Notes under the pieces: generated by a model
What the model was told of the DNA's origin: nothing
Database searches by the model: none
The model's input: the letters and a program-made list of their open reading frames with translations, nothing else
Part shown: positions 33,469 to 41,482 of the stretch, piece after piece
Position numbering within the stretch: the first letter of the stretch is position 1
Layout of the letters: every line of letters begins with the position of its first letter
From: Hymenobacter jeollabukensis
Lineage (GTDB): Bacteria > Bacteroidota > Bacteroidia > Cytophagales > Hymenobacteraceae
Direction: 5' to 3'
NCBI RefSeq assembly: GCF_005771675.1
Contig: NZ_VAJM01000013.1
Coordinates: 167,337 to 231,336, forward strand
DNA length: 64,000 nucleotides
Position numbers and translations under genes: made by a program

Positions 33469-33655
33469 GTCATTGCGAGCGAACCGTAGGTCGACGTAGT
33501 CAAGTGAAGCAATCTTTCCGCTCGCGGTACGACGGCCCCGCTGGCAGAAGCCGAAAATAGCACCGCCCGAAACCGGAGTTACTGGTTTCGGGCGGTGCTA
33601 TTTTTAGGGTTGGCACACTGGCCAGGACCGATTATCACGCTTTGCTCGCCGTGAC
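33469..33655. repeat. Composite palindromic element B with internal terminator
   Basis: The left end is GTCATTGCGAGCGAA, with AAGCAATCTTTCC further in. The right end is degraded (GCTCGCCGTGAC). The inner hairpin carries the same GAAACC..GAGTTACT..GGTTTCGGGCGG core as the element at 22498-22697. It is non-coding, between the CDGSH and acyl-CoA-binding protein genes. Confidence 0.72.
33554..33605. terminator. Bidirectional terminator within composite element B
   Basis: A 21-bp perfect stem (33554-33574 with 33584-33604) encloses a nine-base loop (GGAGTTACT) and ends in A and T tracts on both sides. It can serve the CDGSH gene on plus and the acyl-CoA-binding protein gene on minus. Confidence 0.85.
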
Positions 33656-33693
33656 TACCAGTGCCGCCGGCGGTAATGCAGCAAGAAAGCGAA

Positions 33694-33954
33694 CTAGGCG
33701 CCTTGGAACAGCTGGTTGACCAGGTCCACGTACTCCTGGCGGGCGTCGTCCTGGCCTTTGCCGTTGAGGCCGGCCCAGGCGTCGTACTTGGCAATGGCCT
33801 TGAAGTCGAAGCCGCCGGGACGGTCGCCGCTCACGTCGCCTTCGGTGGCCTGCTTGTAGAGGGCGTAGAGCTTGAGCAGGGTCAGGTTGTCGGGTTTTTT
33901 GGGGAGCTGCTGGGCGCGGTCGGCCGCATCCTGAAATTCTTGCTGGGTAGCCAT
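33694..33954 (-). CDS. Acyl-CoA-binding protein (ACBP)
   Basis: This 86-residue four-helix protein binds medium to long acyl-CoA esters in the cytoplasm. It shows the ACBP signature: LLKLYALYKQATEGDVSGDRP and KYDAWAGLNGKGQDDARQEY in part, with the conserved Tyr, Lys and Trp residues. Length matches stand-alone ACBPs. The frame is open upstream, but ATG 33954 is the expected start. A TACCTTACGG motif lies about 45 bases upstream. Bacterial ACBPs are less common than eukaryotic ones but occur in Bacteroidota. Confidence 0.92.
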   Translation of the reverse strand: MATQQEFQDAADRAQQLPKKPDNLTLLKLYALYKQATEGDVSGDRPGGFDFKAIAKYDAWAGLNGKGQDDARQEYVDLVNQLFQGA

Positions 33955-34113
33955 GGGAATGGAAGGGTGAGAAAGTGAGCGGGCCGCCGCAGCGGCTACG
34001 GGCCGTAAGGTACGGATTGCGGCGAATTTGGTAGGCATGCAGCATTCTTTTAGCACCAATCCTCCATTTACCGCCCCAGGCACGCCGGCTCCGGCACCGG
34101 CGCCGAAGAACAG

Positions 34114-34674
34114 TTAGTCGGCTGCCGGCAGCGCGCGCAGCACCCGGCAGGGGTTGCCCACGGCCACCACGCCCGCCGGAATATCCCGCGTGACCACGCT
34201 GCCGGCCCCGATGGTGCTGCCCGCCCCGATGCTGACGCCGGGCAGCACGATGACGCCCGCGCCCAGCCACGCATTGGCCCCGATGGTAATGGGCCGGGCA
34301 AATTCCCAGCCCGCCACCCGCGGCCCGGGCTCCACCGGGTGCCCGGCGGTGCTCAGCACCACGTTCGGGGCGATGAACACGTTGTCGCCGATGGTGACGG
34401 GGGCGCAGTCGAGCACGGTGAGGTTGTAGTTGGCATACACGTTGCGGCCCAGGCGCAGGTTGTAGCCGTAGTCGAGGCGCAGCGGGGCTTCGAGGTGGGC
34501 GTCGGTTTCGTAGCCGAGCAGCTCGGCCAGCACGGCGCGGTCGAGGTCCACGGGCTGCTGATTGTAGCGGTGGCAGAGGGCCTTGGCGTGGCGGCGCTCG
34601 GCCACCAGCTGCGGGTCGTTGGCCTGGTACAGCACACCGGCCAGCATCTTTTCTTTCTCGGAGAGGGTGCTCAT
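34114..34674 (-). CDS. Maltose/galactoside O-acetyltransferase-type hexapeptide protein
   Basis: This 186-residue left-handed beta-helix acetyltransferase uses acetyl-CoA on a sugar hydroxyl. It has the N-terminal Mac helix region (EKEKMLAGVLYQANDPQLV), the hexapeptide repeats (TIGDNVFIAPNVVLSTAGHP, ITIGANAWLGAGVIVLPGV) and the catalytic His in STAGHPVEP. A TACCTTCG -7 box at 34680-34687 lies five bases from the ATG, so the mRNA is probably leaderless. The real acceptor sugar is unknown; 'maltose' is only the family label. Confidence 0.92.
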   Translation of the reverse strand: MSTLSEKEKMLAGVLYQANDPQLVAERRHAKALCHRYNQQPVDLDRAVLAELLGYETDAHLEAPLRLDYGYNLRLGRNVYANYNLTVLDCAPVTIGDNVFIAPNVVLSTAGHPVEPGPRVAGWEFARPITIGANAWLGAGVIVLPGVSIGAGSTIGAGSVVTRDIPAGVVAVGNPCRVLRALPAAD

Positions 34675-34730
34675 CGGGCCGAAGGTAAGGGCGCCGGCTT
34701 TTTGCGGCGCCGCACCAGCGCTCAGACGTA

Positions 34731-34760
34731 AAAAGCCCCGCCGATAACTCGGCGGGGCTT
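34731..34760 (-). terminator. Terminator after the SBBP/T9SS gene
   Basis: A perfect 12-bp stem (AAGCCCCGCCGA, loop TAAC, TCGGCGGGGCTT) is preceded by an A-run at 34731-34734, which reads as a T-tract on minus. It begins 24 bases beyond the stop at 34784. Confidence 0.87.
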
Positions 34761-34783
34761 CTGCTCGGGCAGTGCCGTCCGGG

Positions 34784-36709
34784 TTAGTACAGCGTCACGC
34801 GGCGGCTGACGGTGTACTCCCCCGCCTGCACCTGCAGCAGGTACACCCCGGCGGCCAGCTTGCGCGCGTCGAAAGTGGCGCGGGCGCCGGAGGCGGGCAG
34901 CGCTACGGTCTGGGTGCGTACGCGCTGGCCCAGGGCGTTGAAGAGCGTAGCTTCGGCCTGCGTGGCACCGGCTTCGGCCGGCAGCAGCAGCGTGAAGCTG
35001 CCGGTGGCGGGGTTAGGGTATAGATGGAACCCCGCGGCCCGCGTCGGCGAAGCCAGGGCCAGCGGCGCGCCTTCGTTGACCACGGCCACCACGGTGGCGC
35101 TGCCCCCGATGGAGTTGGCCAGATTGGTGCGGCCGAAGCTGGCCGCGTCGGTGAAGTAGCCGGCCACGTAGGCCCGGCCGTTGCGCACGGCCAGCCCGAT
35201 GCCACGGTCGTCGCTGGTGCCGCCGCCCACCTGCGCCCAGGCCAGGGTGGCCCGGGGCCCGAGGTCGGTGTATTTGGCCAGCACCAGGTCGAAGCTCTCA
35301 ATGGCCGAAGCCCCGCCCCGCACGATGGTGCCGGGGGTGCTGCCCGAGCCGCCGAAGCGCGCCGTGCTGATGTCGGTGCTGCTGTTGGTGAGCAGCCCGG
35401 CCACGTATACATTGGCGCCCTCGGCCGCCACGGCAAACCCGGTGTCGACGTGCCGGCCACCGGCTACCTGCGTCCAGCCCAGGGTGGCCGAGGTGCCGTT
35501 GTCGGTGTATTTGGCCAGGATAAGGTCGGTGCTTTGGTCGGAGGCGCCCCATTGCACGGCCGTACCGAGCGCGGTGCCCGCGGCCCCGAAGCGGATGCCG
35601 GCCCCGTCCTGCGTTTCGCTGGTGACGTAGCCCGTCAGGTACACGCTGTTGCCGCTGACGGCCACGCCGGTGGCCTCGTCGTGGAAGCGCCCGCCGCCGG
35701 CCTGCGTCCAGCCCACGACAGCGGCGGTGTCGTTGTCGATGTATTTCACCAGCACGATGTCGCCGTTGTAATAGGCGCTGTTACCGTATTGCCGCACCGT
35801 GCCAGGTACCAGGCCCGAGCCGCCAAAGCGGACACTGTCGGCGTCGGTGGCGGTGTTCTCGACGTAGCCGGCCAGGTACACGCTGCGGCCCTGCACGGCC
35901 ACGGCCATCCCGGCATCGGAGCCGGTGCCGCCGCCCACCTGCGTCCAGCGTAGGGTGGCACTGCTGCCGTTGTCGGTGTACTTGACGAGCACCAGGTCAT
36001 TGTCGGGGGCGGTGCTGGCACCGGCCTGCGCCACCGTGGCGGGCGTGGTGCCGGAGCCGCCGAAGCGGACCACAAGATGATCGGCCCGGTCGTTGCGAAT
36101 CATGCCGCCCACGTACACGCTGTTGCCGCTGACGGCCACGCCGGAGCCGCAGTCCGCCAGCCGGCCGCCGCCCACCTGGGTCCAGGCCAGGCTGGCCGAC
36201 GCCCCGTTGTCGACGTATTTGGCCAGCACCAGGTCGGCGTTGGGTCCGATGGACGCCCCGAGCTGGGTGACGTTGTTGCCGAAGCGCACGCGCTGGGCGT
36301 CACTGCGCGTGTTGGTGATGAAGCCGGTCAGGTACACATTGGCGCCCGCGGTGGCCAGGCCGTAGCCCTGGTCGCGCCCGGTGCCGCCGGCCCGCTCGGC
36401 CCATATCCACTGCCCGGTTGCCGGCGCGTATTTGGCCAGAAAGATGTCTTCCTGCCCGGCGCTGGTCAGCACGGTGCTGCCAAACGTGACCTGCCCCGTA
36501 AACCAGCCCGCCACGAACACGTTGCCGGCATCGTCGACGGCGGTGGCCTGCGCCTGACTTTCACTGGTGGTCGGGGCCGTGCCCGTGGCCGCGCCGCCCG
36601 CGGCGGCTTGCGTCCAGGCCGGCGTCTGGGCCTGCGCCGCCCACGCGGGCAGCATTGCCCAGCACAGCAGCAGCAGCCACAAATTCAGCGGAGAGTAATT
36701 TTTCTTCAT
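34784..36709 (-). CDS. SBBP beta-propeller-like repeat protein with T9SS sorting domain
   Basis: This 641-residue secreted protein has a signal peptide ending AQAQ. About seven SBBP-type repeats follow, each with VAVSGNSVYLTGY-like, VRFGGSG and LVLAKYTDNG-like segments. The last 75 residues form a type A sorting domain of the type IX secretion system (FHLYPNPATGSFTLLLP, AGVYLLQVQAGEYTVSRRV). It is therefore expected to cross the outer membrane and be anchored or released. Ligand and role are unknown. The ATG at 36709 starts the signal peptide; an open extension upstream is spurious. Confidence 0.88.
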   Translation of the reverse strand: MKKNYSPLNLWLLLLCWAMLPAWAAQAQTPAWTQAAAGGAATGTAPTTSESQAQATAVDDAGNVFVAGWFTGQVTFGSTVLTSAGQEDIFLAKYAPATGQWIWAERAGGTGRDQGYGLATAGANVYLTGFITNTRSDAQRVRFGNNVTQLGASIGPNADLVLAKYVDNGASASLAWTQVGGGRLADCGSGVAVSGNSVYVGGMIRNDRADHLVVRFGGSGTTPATVAQAGASTAPDNDLVLVKYTDNGSSATLRWTQVGGGTGSDAGMAVAVQGRSVYLAGYVENTATDADSVRFGGSGLVPGTVRQYGNSAYYNGDIVLVKYIDNDTAAVVGWTQAGGGRFHDEATGVAVSGNSVYLTGYVTSETQDGAGIRFGAAGTALGTAVQWGASDQSTDLILAKYTDNGTSATLGWTQVAGGRHVDTGFAVAAEGANVYVAGLLTNSSTDISTARFGGSGSTPGTIVRGGASAIESFDLVLAKYTDLGPRATLAWAQVGGGTSDDRGIGLAVRNGRAYVAGYFTDAASFGRTNLANSIGGSATVVAVVNEGAPLALASPTRAAGFHLYPNPATGSFTLLLPAEAGATQAEATLFNALGQRVRTQTVALPASGARATFDARKLAAGVYLLQVQAGEYTVSRRVTLY

Positions 36710-36905
36710 TCGGATACGCGTCGTAAAAACCTGGCTAAAAGTAGCAGGGTCCGCGCCTGTCGGCGGCCCCGTTTTCCAATTATTTTCCTCGCCCGGCCCC
36801 GACGTCGCCTCTCCCACCCCGCTGCCCCGCCGGGTGGCTGGCGCAACCCCGCGCCCCCTACCCGCCGTATGCCTGCTCGCCGCGCCGTCCTTCTTCCTTA
36901 CCTAC

Positions 36906-37421
36906 ATGAAATCCCCCGACGTCGACGCGCTCGTCCAGAAATTTCTCCAGCACAAGCTCACCCTGGCCCTGGCCGAAAGCTGCACCTGCGGCTGGGTAAC
37001 GGCCCAGCTTGCCGCCGCCACCGGCGTGAGCGAGGTCCTGCGCGGGTCCGTGGTTACTTACCACGCCGAAGCCAAACAGCGCCTGCTGGGCGTGAAAAAG
37101 AAAACCCTCGACGAATACACCGCCGAAAGCCAGCAGATTGCCAACGAAATGGTGGAAGGGTTGCACAAGCACCTGCCCGCCGACGTGTGCGTGGCCATTA
37201 CCGGGCTGTTCGGCCCCGGCGCCTCCGAAACGCCCGACAAGCCCATCGGCACCGTCTTCGTTACCATCCTGCTGGAAGGCCGCGCCCACGAGTACCGCGA
37301 AGTGCTCAAAGGCCCCGTCGACCAGCTGCGCGACCGAGCCGCCGACTTCATCTATACCAAGCTGGGGGAGCTGCTGGAGCGCCGCCAGGCCAGCCCCACC
37401 GCCGCCGTGCGCGGCAGCTAA
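36906..37421 (+). CDS. CinA-family nicotinamide-nucleotide amidase (PncC-like)
   Basis: This 171-residue single-domain CinA C-terminal type protein probably converts nicotinamide mononucleotide to nicotinate mononucleotide in NAD recycling. It shows ALAESCTCGWVTAQL (catalytic Ser25 region; the common form is ESCTGG, here ESCTCG), GSVVTYHAEAKQRLLGV, and ITGLFGPGASETPDKPIGTV (common form SGIAGPGG). Both motifs are slightly unusual, so the activity should be viewed with some caution. The ATG at 36906 is chosen over one at 36834. Confidence 0.85.
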   Translation: MKSPDVDALVQKFLQHKLTLALAESCTCGWVTAQLAAATGVSEVLRGSVVTYHAEAKQRLLGVKKKTLDEYTAESQQIANEMVEGLHKHLPADVCVAITGLFGPGASETPDKPIGTVFVTILLEGRAHEYREVLKGPVDQLRDRAADFIYTKLGELLERRQASPTAAVRGS

Positions 37422-37483
37422 TCAGCGGCGGCTCACATCATTAGGGGATTGACGCCGGGGCCGCCGACGCGGTTCTTTACGGC

Positions 37484-38065
37484 ATGAACGCAACCTATCT
37501 GCTCGCCGGCGCGCTGGCGCTGGGCCTGCCCGTGCGTGCGGCCGCCGCCGAAACGCCCGGCCCCTACTACCGCACCACGCTGGGCCTGAGTGCCGGCTGG
37601 GGTGCCCCCTACGGCTGGGGCCTCGATGTCGGCCATTTTTTCAGCGAGCGGCTGGAGGGTACCGTCGGCGGCGGCCTGGCTGCCAGCGGCGCCAAGGCGG
37701 GCGTGGGGGCCCGCTACTTCCTGCTGCCCCAGCGGGCCACCTCGCCCTACTTCGGCCTGAACGCCGTGTACTCCGGCCGCCTGCGCGACCAGAACGCCTC
37801 CGTCAGCGGCGACGTACCCTACGACGTGCGCCCCGGCGCGGTGCTGCACCTGCGCAGCGGCCTGCGCTGGCAGAGCGACCGGGTGGGCTTTCTGGGCACC
37901 TTGGGCTACGGGCTGCGGCTGAGCGGCTACCCCATTCGCTTCCATGAGCCCGCCGAGGGGCAAGCCGCCCCCCGCCCCGAAACCGTGCGCACGGCCCGCG
38001 CCTTCGCGCCCGGCGGGCTGGAAATTTCCTTTGGCCTGAGCATCGGTCTGGGGCCACGGCGCTAA
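37484..38065 (+). CDS. Outer-membrane-like beta-barrel protein (193 aa), first of two tandem paralogues
   Basis: This exported protein has a signal peptide (to about residue 21). The mature part shows the alternating strand pattern of small barrels (LGLSAGWGAPYGWGLDVGHF, GVGARYFLLPQR, SPYFGLNAVYSGRL, VLHLRSGLRWQ, GFLGTLGYGLRL). The next gene encodes a protein with matching segments in the same order. The family has no known function. The gene starts 62 bases after the CinA-like gene. Confidence 0.78.
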   Translation: MNATYLLAGALALGLPVRAAAAETPGPYYRTTLGLSAGWGAPYGWGLDVGHFFSERLEGTVGGGLAASGAKAGVGARYFLLPQRATSPYFGLNAVYSGRLRDQNASVSGDVPYDVRPGAVLHLRSGLRWQSDRVGFLGTLGYGLRLSGYPIRFHEPAEGQAAPRPETVRTARAFAPGGLEISFGLSIGLGPRR

Positions 38066-38149
38066 GGCCGCTTGGCCGGCGGCGTGGGACGGGCGGCTTT
38101 TTCGCGCACGGGCAGCAACGGTGCGTGCCCCTTTTGCCATCTTCGCAGC

Positions 38150-38833
38150 ATGAAGAAATATTCCGTCGTTGCTATCGGGGCCGCTGCCTTGGCCGTATTC
38201 ACTGCTTTCGGGGCCGCGGCCCAAACCGAGCTGCACAGCCGCCCCGACCCCTCGGCCCGGCCCGCGCAGCCCGCCTCTCCGCCTACCGCCATGGCGCCCT
38301 ACCAGGCGCCCGCCCTGCCCGGGCTGTACTCGACCAGTACCCTCGGCATCGAGCTGGGCTGGGGCGCGCCTTACGGCTGGGGCATGCAGTACGCCTATCT
38401 GGTGACGCCCAACCTCGACCTGAACGCCGGACTGGGCCTCGGATTGGGCGGCAAAATCGGGGTGGGCGCCCGCTACTACCTGCACCCCGAGCGCCGCGTG
38501 ACGCCCTACTTCGGCGCGGCACTGGCCCGCACCGGCCGCATCGACAACGTGGACATGAGCCTGATGGTAGGCAGCCGCGAAGAAAAAGCCAACTTCAGCT
38601 TCAAGCCCAGCGGGGTGCTGCACCTGCGCGGCGGTCTGCGCTGGCAGCCCGGCACCGTGGGGCTGTTGGGCACCCTCGGCTACGGCGCCCGCCTCACCGG
38701 CGACCCGGTGGTGTTCAACGACACGTACAGCTACGGCACTCCGTCGCGGGAAATGGTCAATTTCGTGCGGGCCCTGACCGCCGGCGGCGTGGAGGTATCC
38801 ATCGGGGTGCTCTTCAACCTGGGCCGGTATTAG
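38150..38833 (+). CDS. Outer-membrane-like beta-barrel protein (227 aa), second tandem paralogue
   Basis: A signal peptide (ending AAAQ) is followed by a Pro/Ala-rich spacer of about 35 residues and a barrel domain matching the preceding protein: LGIELGWGAPYGWGMQYAYL, GVGARYYLHPERRVTPYFG, VLHLRGGLRWQPG and GLLGTLGYGARLTGDP. The pair arose by tandem duplication. A CATCTTCG box lies four bases before the ATG. Function is unknown. Confidence 0.78.
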   Translation: MKKYSVVAIGAAALAVFTAFGAAAQTELHSRPDPSARPAQPASPPTAMAPYQAPALPGLYSTSTLGIELGWGAPYGWGMQYAYLVTPNLDLNAGLGLGLGGKIGVGARYYLHPERRVTPYFGAALARTGRIDNVDMSLMVGSREEKANFSFKPSGVLHLRGGLRWQPGTVGLLGTLGYGARLTGDPVVFNDTYSYGTPSREMVNFVRALTAGGVEVSIGVLFNLGRY

Positions 38834-38882
38834 CGGGCCGGGGATAAGTGGATGAGTAGATGAAAGCAGAACCTCCATCCGC

Positions 38883-39920
38883 TCACTGATTGCGGGGGCG
38901 GCCCAGTACCAGGCGCAGGTTCAGGCGCACCACGTCGCCCATGGAGTCGCAGCGGTCGAATTCCTGGGTCTGGTGGTGCAGGTTCAGCTCCTTTTTCAGC
39001 TGGGCAATCTTGTCGGGCGGCGAGAGTTCCTCCTCACGCATGCAGTCGACCAGGTCCTTGAGGCGGTACCGCTCGGCGCGGGCGCGGCGGGCCATCAGGG
39101 CGCGCTCTTCCACCTGGTACTGCCGGATGGTTTCGGGCGAGAGGAGGCGGCGCACCAGGTCCACCACCGGGCGGTTGTCCCGGAAGTACTGGGGCAGGTA
39201 CATGGCCTTGTGACCCTCGTAGCTCTGCTGGTCGAAGTCGATGGCGCGCACGCGGTACTGCTCGTCCTCGAAGTCGGGCGTCACGTCGATGACGTAGTTG
39301 TAGGAGCGCATGTCGCCGAGCAGGCGGGCAAAGCAGCGCTCATTGAACTTGACGAATTCCTTGGCAATGCGCACCTGGTTGAGGTGGGGCCGGTCGAGCC
39401 GGGTCTTGATGAAATCGTCGCCGGGAATGCCGGCAATGTGCTCCTCGATGAGCGTGTCGCCGGCCACCAGGAAGTTGATGCTGTTGGGGCTCAGCAGGTG
39501 CTCCAGCTCCAGCCCGTACACGCGGGAGGCGTCGGCGCGCTTGACGTAGAAGTAGTCGTAGTTGTCGTTGAACTGGTTGACGATGCGCACCCGGAACGGG
39601 TTGGAGTTGCCGAAGCGGCAGTAGTCGACGCGGTCGGCAATGAGGTGCTCGGTGAAGGACAGGTCGCCGTCGGTTTTCAGGCGGGCGTACACTTCGGTGA
39701 GGCCCTGGCTGAGCTCCAGCAGGGTGTGCGGCTCGTACTGCACGGTTTCCCAGAGCGTGTCGTGGCCCTGCCGGTCGAGCAGGGGGAAGGAGCCGGTGTG
39801 GCGCAGCAGGTCGGCGTACATGACGGGCAGGCGGGTTTCGCGGTCGTACTGGTGCAGGTACTGGCGCAGGCCGGCGCTGATGCGGTAGCTGGGCTTCTTC
39901 TTCGAGATGTTGTCGTTCAT
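38883..39920 (-). CDS. Kinase-fold protein of unknown function (345 aa)
   Basis: I do not recognise a named family, but kinase-like landmarks appear in order. They are a strand with Val-Lys (YFYVKRAD), a helix with Glu (YGLELEHLL), a hinge-like strand (DTLIEEHIAGIPGDDFI), a catalytic-loop-like GDMRSYNYVID and a metal-site-like AIDFDQQSYEG. The order Lys, Glu, GDxxxxN, DFD fits a protein-kinase-like or phosphotransferase fold. The N-terminal 100 residues and the charged C-terminus are extra. It has no signal peptide. The ATG at 39920 is the only good start. The substrate is unknown. Confidence 0.75.
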   Translation of the reverse strand: MNDNISKKKPSYRISAGLRQYLHQYDRETRLPVMYADLLRHTGSFPLLDRQGHDTLWETVQYEPHTLLELSQGLTEVYARLKTDGDLSFTEHLIADRVDYCRFGNSNPFRVRIVNQFNDNYDYFYVKRADASRVYGLELEHLLSPNSINFLVAGDTLIEEHIAGIPGDDFIKTRLDRPHLNQVRIAKEFVKFNERCFARLLGDMRSYNYVIDVTPDFEDEQYRVRAIDFDQQSYEGHKAMYLPQYFRDNRPVVDLVRRLLSPETIRQYQVEERALMARRARAERYRLKDLVDCMREEELSPPDKIAQLKKELNLHHQTQEFDRCDSMGDVVRLNLRLVLGRPRNQ

Positions 39921-39948
39921 CGGGCGGGGAGCAGGGAGGTGCTACAAG

Positions 39949-40161
39949 AACGGCAAACTCCCCTTCTCAGATGAGGAGGGGAGGCAGCGAGTAAACTCGC
40001 CGCCGGGGTGGTTGACGGGCGGCCGCGCCGTTTGAGGTGGCCTTGATGCATCCATTTCCAAGCGTGGCACCCCGGCAAAAACAACGTCAGCAAAGCCGGT
40101 CAACCACCCCCGCCACCGCTAAAGCGGCGGCATCCCCTCCTCATCTGAGGAGGGGAGTTCG
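39949..40161. repeat. Long dispersed palindrome (CTCCCCTCCTCATCTGAGGAGG family)
   Basis: The left arm (AACGGCAAACTCCCCTTCTCAG... GGGGTGGTTGACGG) and right arm (GGTCAACCACCCCC... CTGAGGAGGGGAGTTCG) are complementary with variable inner loops, separated by about 80 bases. The left arm matches 20073-20141. It is non-coding, in the region between the kinase-fold gene and the S1/P1 nuclease gene. Confidence 0.8.
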
Positions 40162-40219
40162 GGCGACGCCGAAAATTCCCGAACTTTAACCGCCTGACTG
40201 CACCTTCGGCTTCCTGCCC

Positions 40220-41386
40220 ATGAAAAAAGCTTTACTTCCTCTCGCGCTGGCGCTGCTCGTGCCGGTGATTTCGCCCGGTTGGGGCTTCTTCGGCCACCGC
40301 ACCATCACGCAGGTGGCCGTGTACGCGCTGCCGAGCGGTATGCAGAACTTCTACTTCCGGCACATGGCCCAACTGGTGAAGCTGAGCACCGCCCCGGATG
40401 AGCGCCGCAGCGACGACCCGACGGAGGAATCCAAGCACTTTATCGACATGGACCACTTCGGCGACAACCCCTTCGGGCTGATGCCGAAAGCCTACGACAA
40501 GGCCGTGGCCAAGTACACGGCCGATACGCTGAAGAAGTACGGCACCGTGCCCTGGACGGTACTCGACGTGAAGGAGAAGCTCACCGACGCCTTCAAGGAG
40601 GGCGACACCACCGCCATCATTGCCCTCTCGGCCGACCTCGACCACTACGTGGCCGACGCCTTCGTGCCGCTGCACACCACCGAAAACTACGACGGGCAGC
40701 TCACCAAGCAGCAGGGCATTCACTCGCTCTGGGAATCCAAGCTGCCCGAGCTGTTCATTGCCCAATACAAGCTCGACTCGGAAAAGGCGGACTACCTGAA
40801 GGACCCGCAGGCGGCCATCTGGCAGGTGCTGCAGGCTTCCTACGGCTTCCTCGGCGCCACCTTCGACATCGAGGCCGAAATCAACAAGAAGTTCAGCACC
40901 GAGAAGAAGTACACCTACTCGCACAAGTACGGCAAGACCCGCCGCTCCTACTCCGACGACTTTGCCAAGGAATACAACAAGAAAGTGGGCGGCATGGTGG
41001 CCTACCGCCTGAAAGGGGCGCCCACGATGGTGGCCTCGTTCTGGTACACGGCCTGGAAAGACGCCGGCAGCCCCGACCTCAACAAGCTCATGCATCCGAG
41101 CAAGCTCAGCAAGGACGAGAAAGAGCAGCTCGACACCCAGCTGAAGGCCTGGAAGGAAAACCAGCTGGTGGACCAGAGCCTGCTGCTGGCCCTGCAGAAG
41201 CCCGAAGCCGCCCCCACCAATCCGGCTGACATCCCTGACGAAAACGCCCCGAAAGCGCCGGCCGCCCCGGCCGCCGACCAGCCAGCCAAGGTGAAAGTGA
41301 AGCAGAAGCAGGACGACGGCCCCAAGCAAAAGACCAAGGTGAAGAAGGACGACGCGAAAAAACCCGACGACGCTTTCGGCGACTAA
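40220..41386 (+). CDS. S1/P1-type zinc nuclease
   Basis: This 388-residue secreted enzyme of the S1/P1 nuclease and zinc phospholipase C superfamily should hydrolyse single-stranded nucleic acids or phosphoesters. The signal peptide ends before Trp21, which as the mature N-terminus is a zinc ligand (WGFFGHRTITQ). Other ligands are in HFIDMDHFGD and ALSADLDHYVADAFVPLHTTEN (in part). The last 60 residues are a Lys/Asp/Pro-rich tail (KVKVKQKQDDGPKQKTKVKK) similar in style to the tail of the DUF2911 protein. A terminator follows. Confidence 0.88.
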   Translation: MKKALLPLALALLVPVISPGWGFFGHRTITQVAVYALPSGMQNFYFRHMAQLVKLSTAPDERRSDDPTEESKHFIDMDHFGDNPFGLMPKAYDKAVAKYTADTLKKYGTVPWTVLDVKEKLTDAFKEGDTTAIIALSADLDHYVADAFVPLHTTENYDGQLTKQQGIHSLWESKLPELFIAQYKLDSEKADYLKDPQAAIWQVLQASYGFLGATFDIEAEINKKFSTEKKYTYSHKYGKTRRSYSDDFAKEYNKKVGGMVAYRLKGAPTMVASFWYTAWKDAGSPDLNKLMHPSKLSKDEKEQLDTQLKAWKENQLVDQSLLLALQKPEAAPTNPADIPDENAPKAPAAPAADQPAKVKVKQKQDDGPKQKTKVKKDDAKKPDDAFGD

Positions 41387-41436
41387 GCGGCCTGGCTGCG
41401 GCCCCGCCCCCGAGCCACCGGCAACGCGTATGTTTG

Positions 41437-41471
41437 TCCCCCGGACCCGCCAGTGGATCCGGGGGATTTTT
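41437..41471 (+). terminator. Terminator after the S1/P1 nuclease gene
   Basis: TCCCCCGGA pairs perfectly with TCCGGGGGA across a 12-base loop and is followed by TTTTT. It lies 50 bases beyond the nuclease stop and only 11 bases before the next start. Confidence 0.8.
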
Positions 41472-41482
41472 CTTGCCCGCCT

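Noticed and set aside
37433..38878. Minus-strand frame of 481 codons opposite the tandem barrel genes
   Set aside because: It covers two genes and their gap in one frame, with shadow composition.
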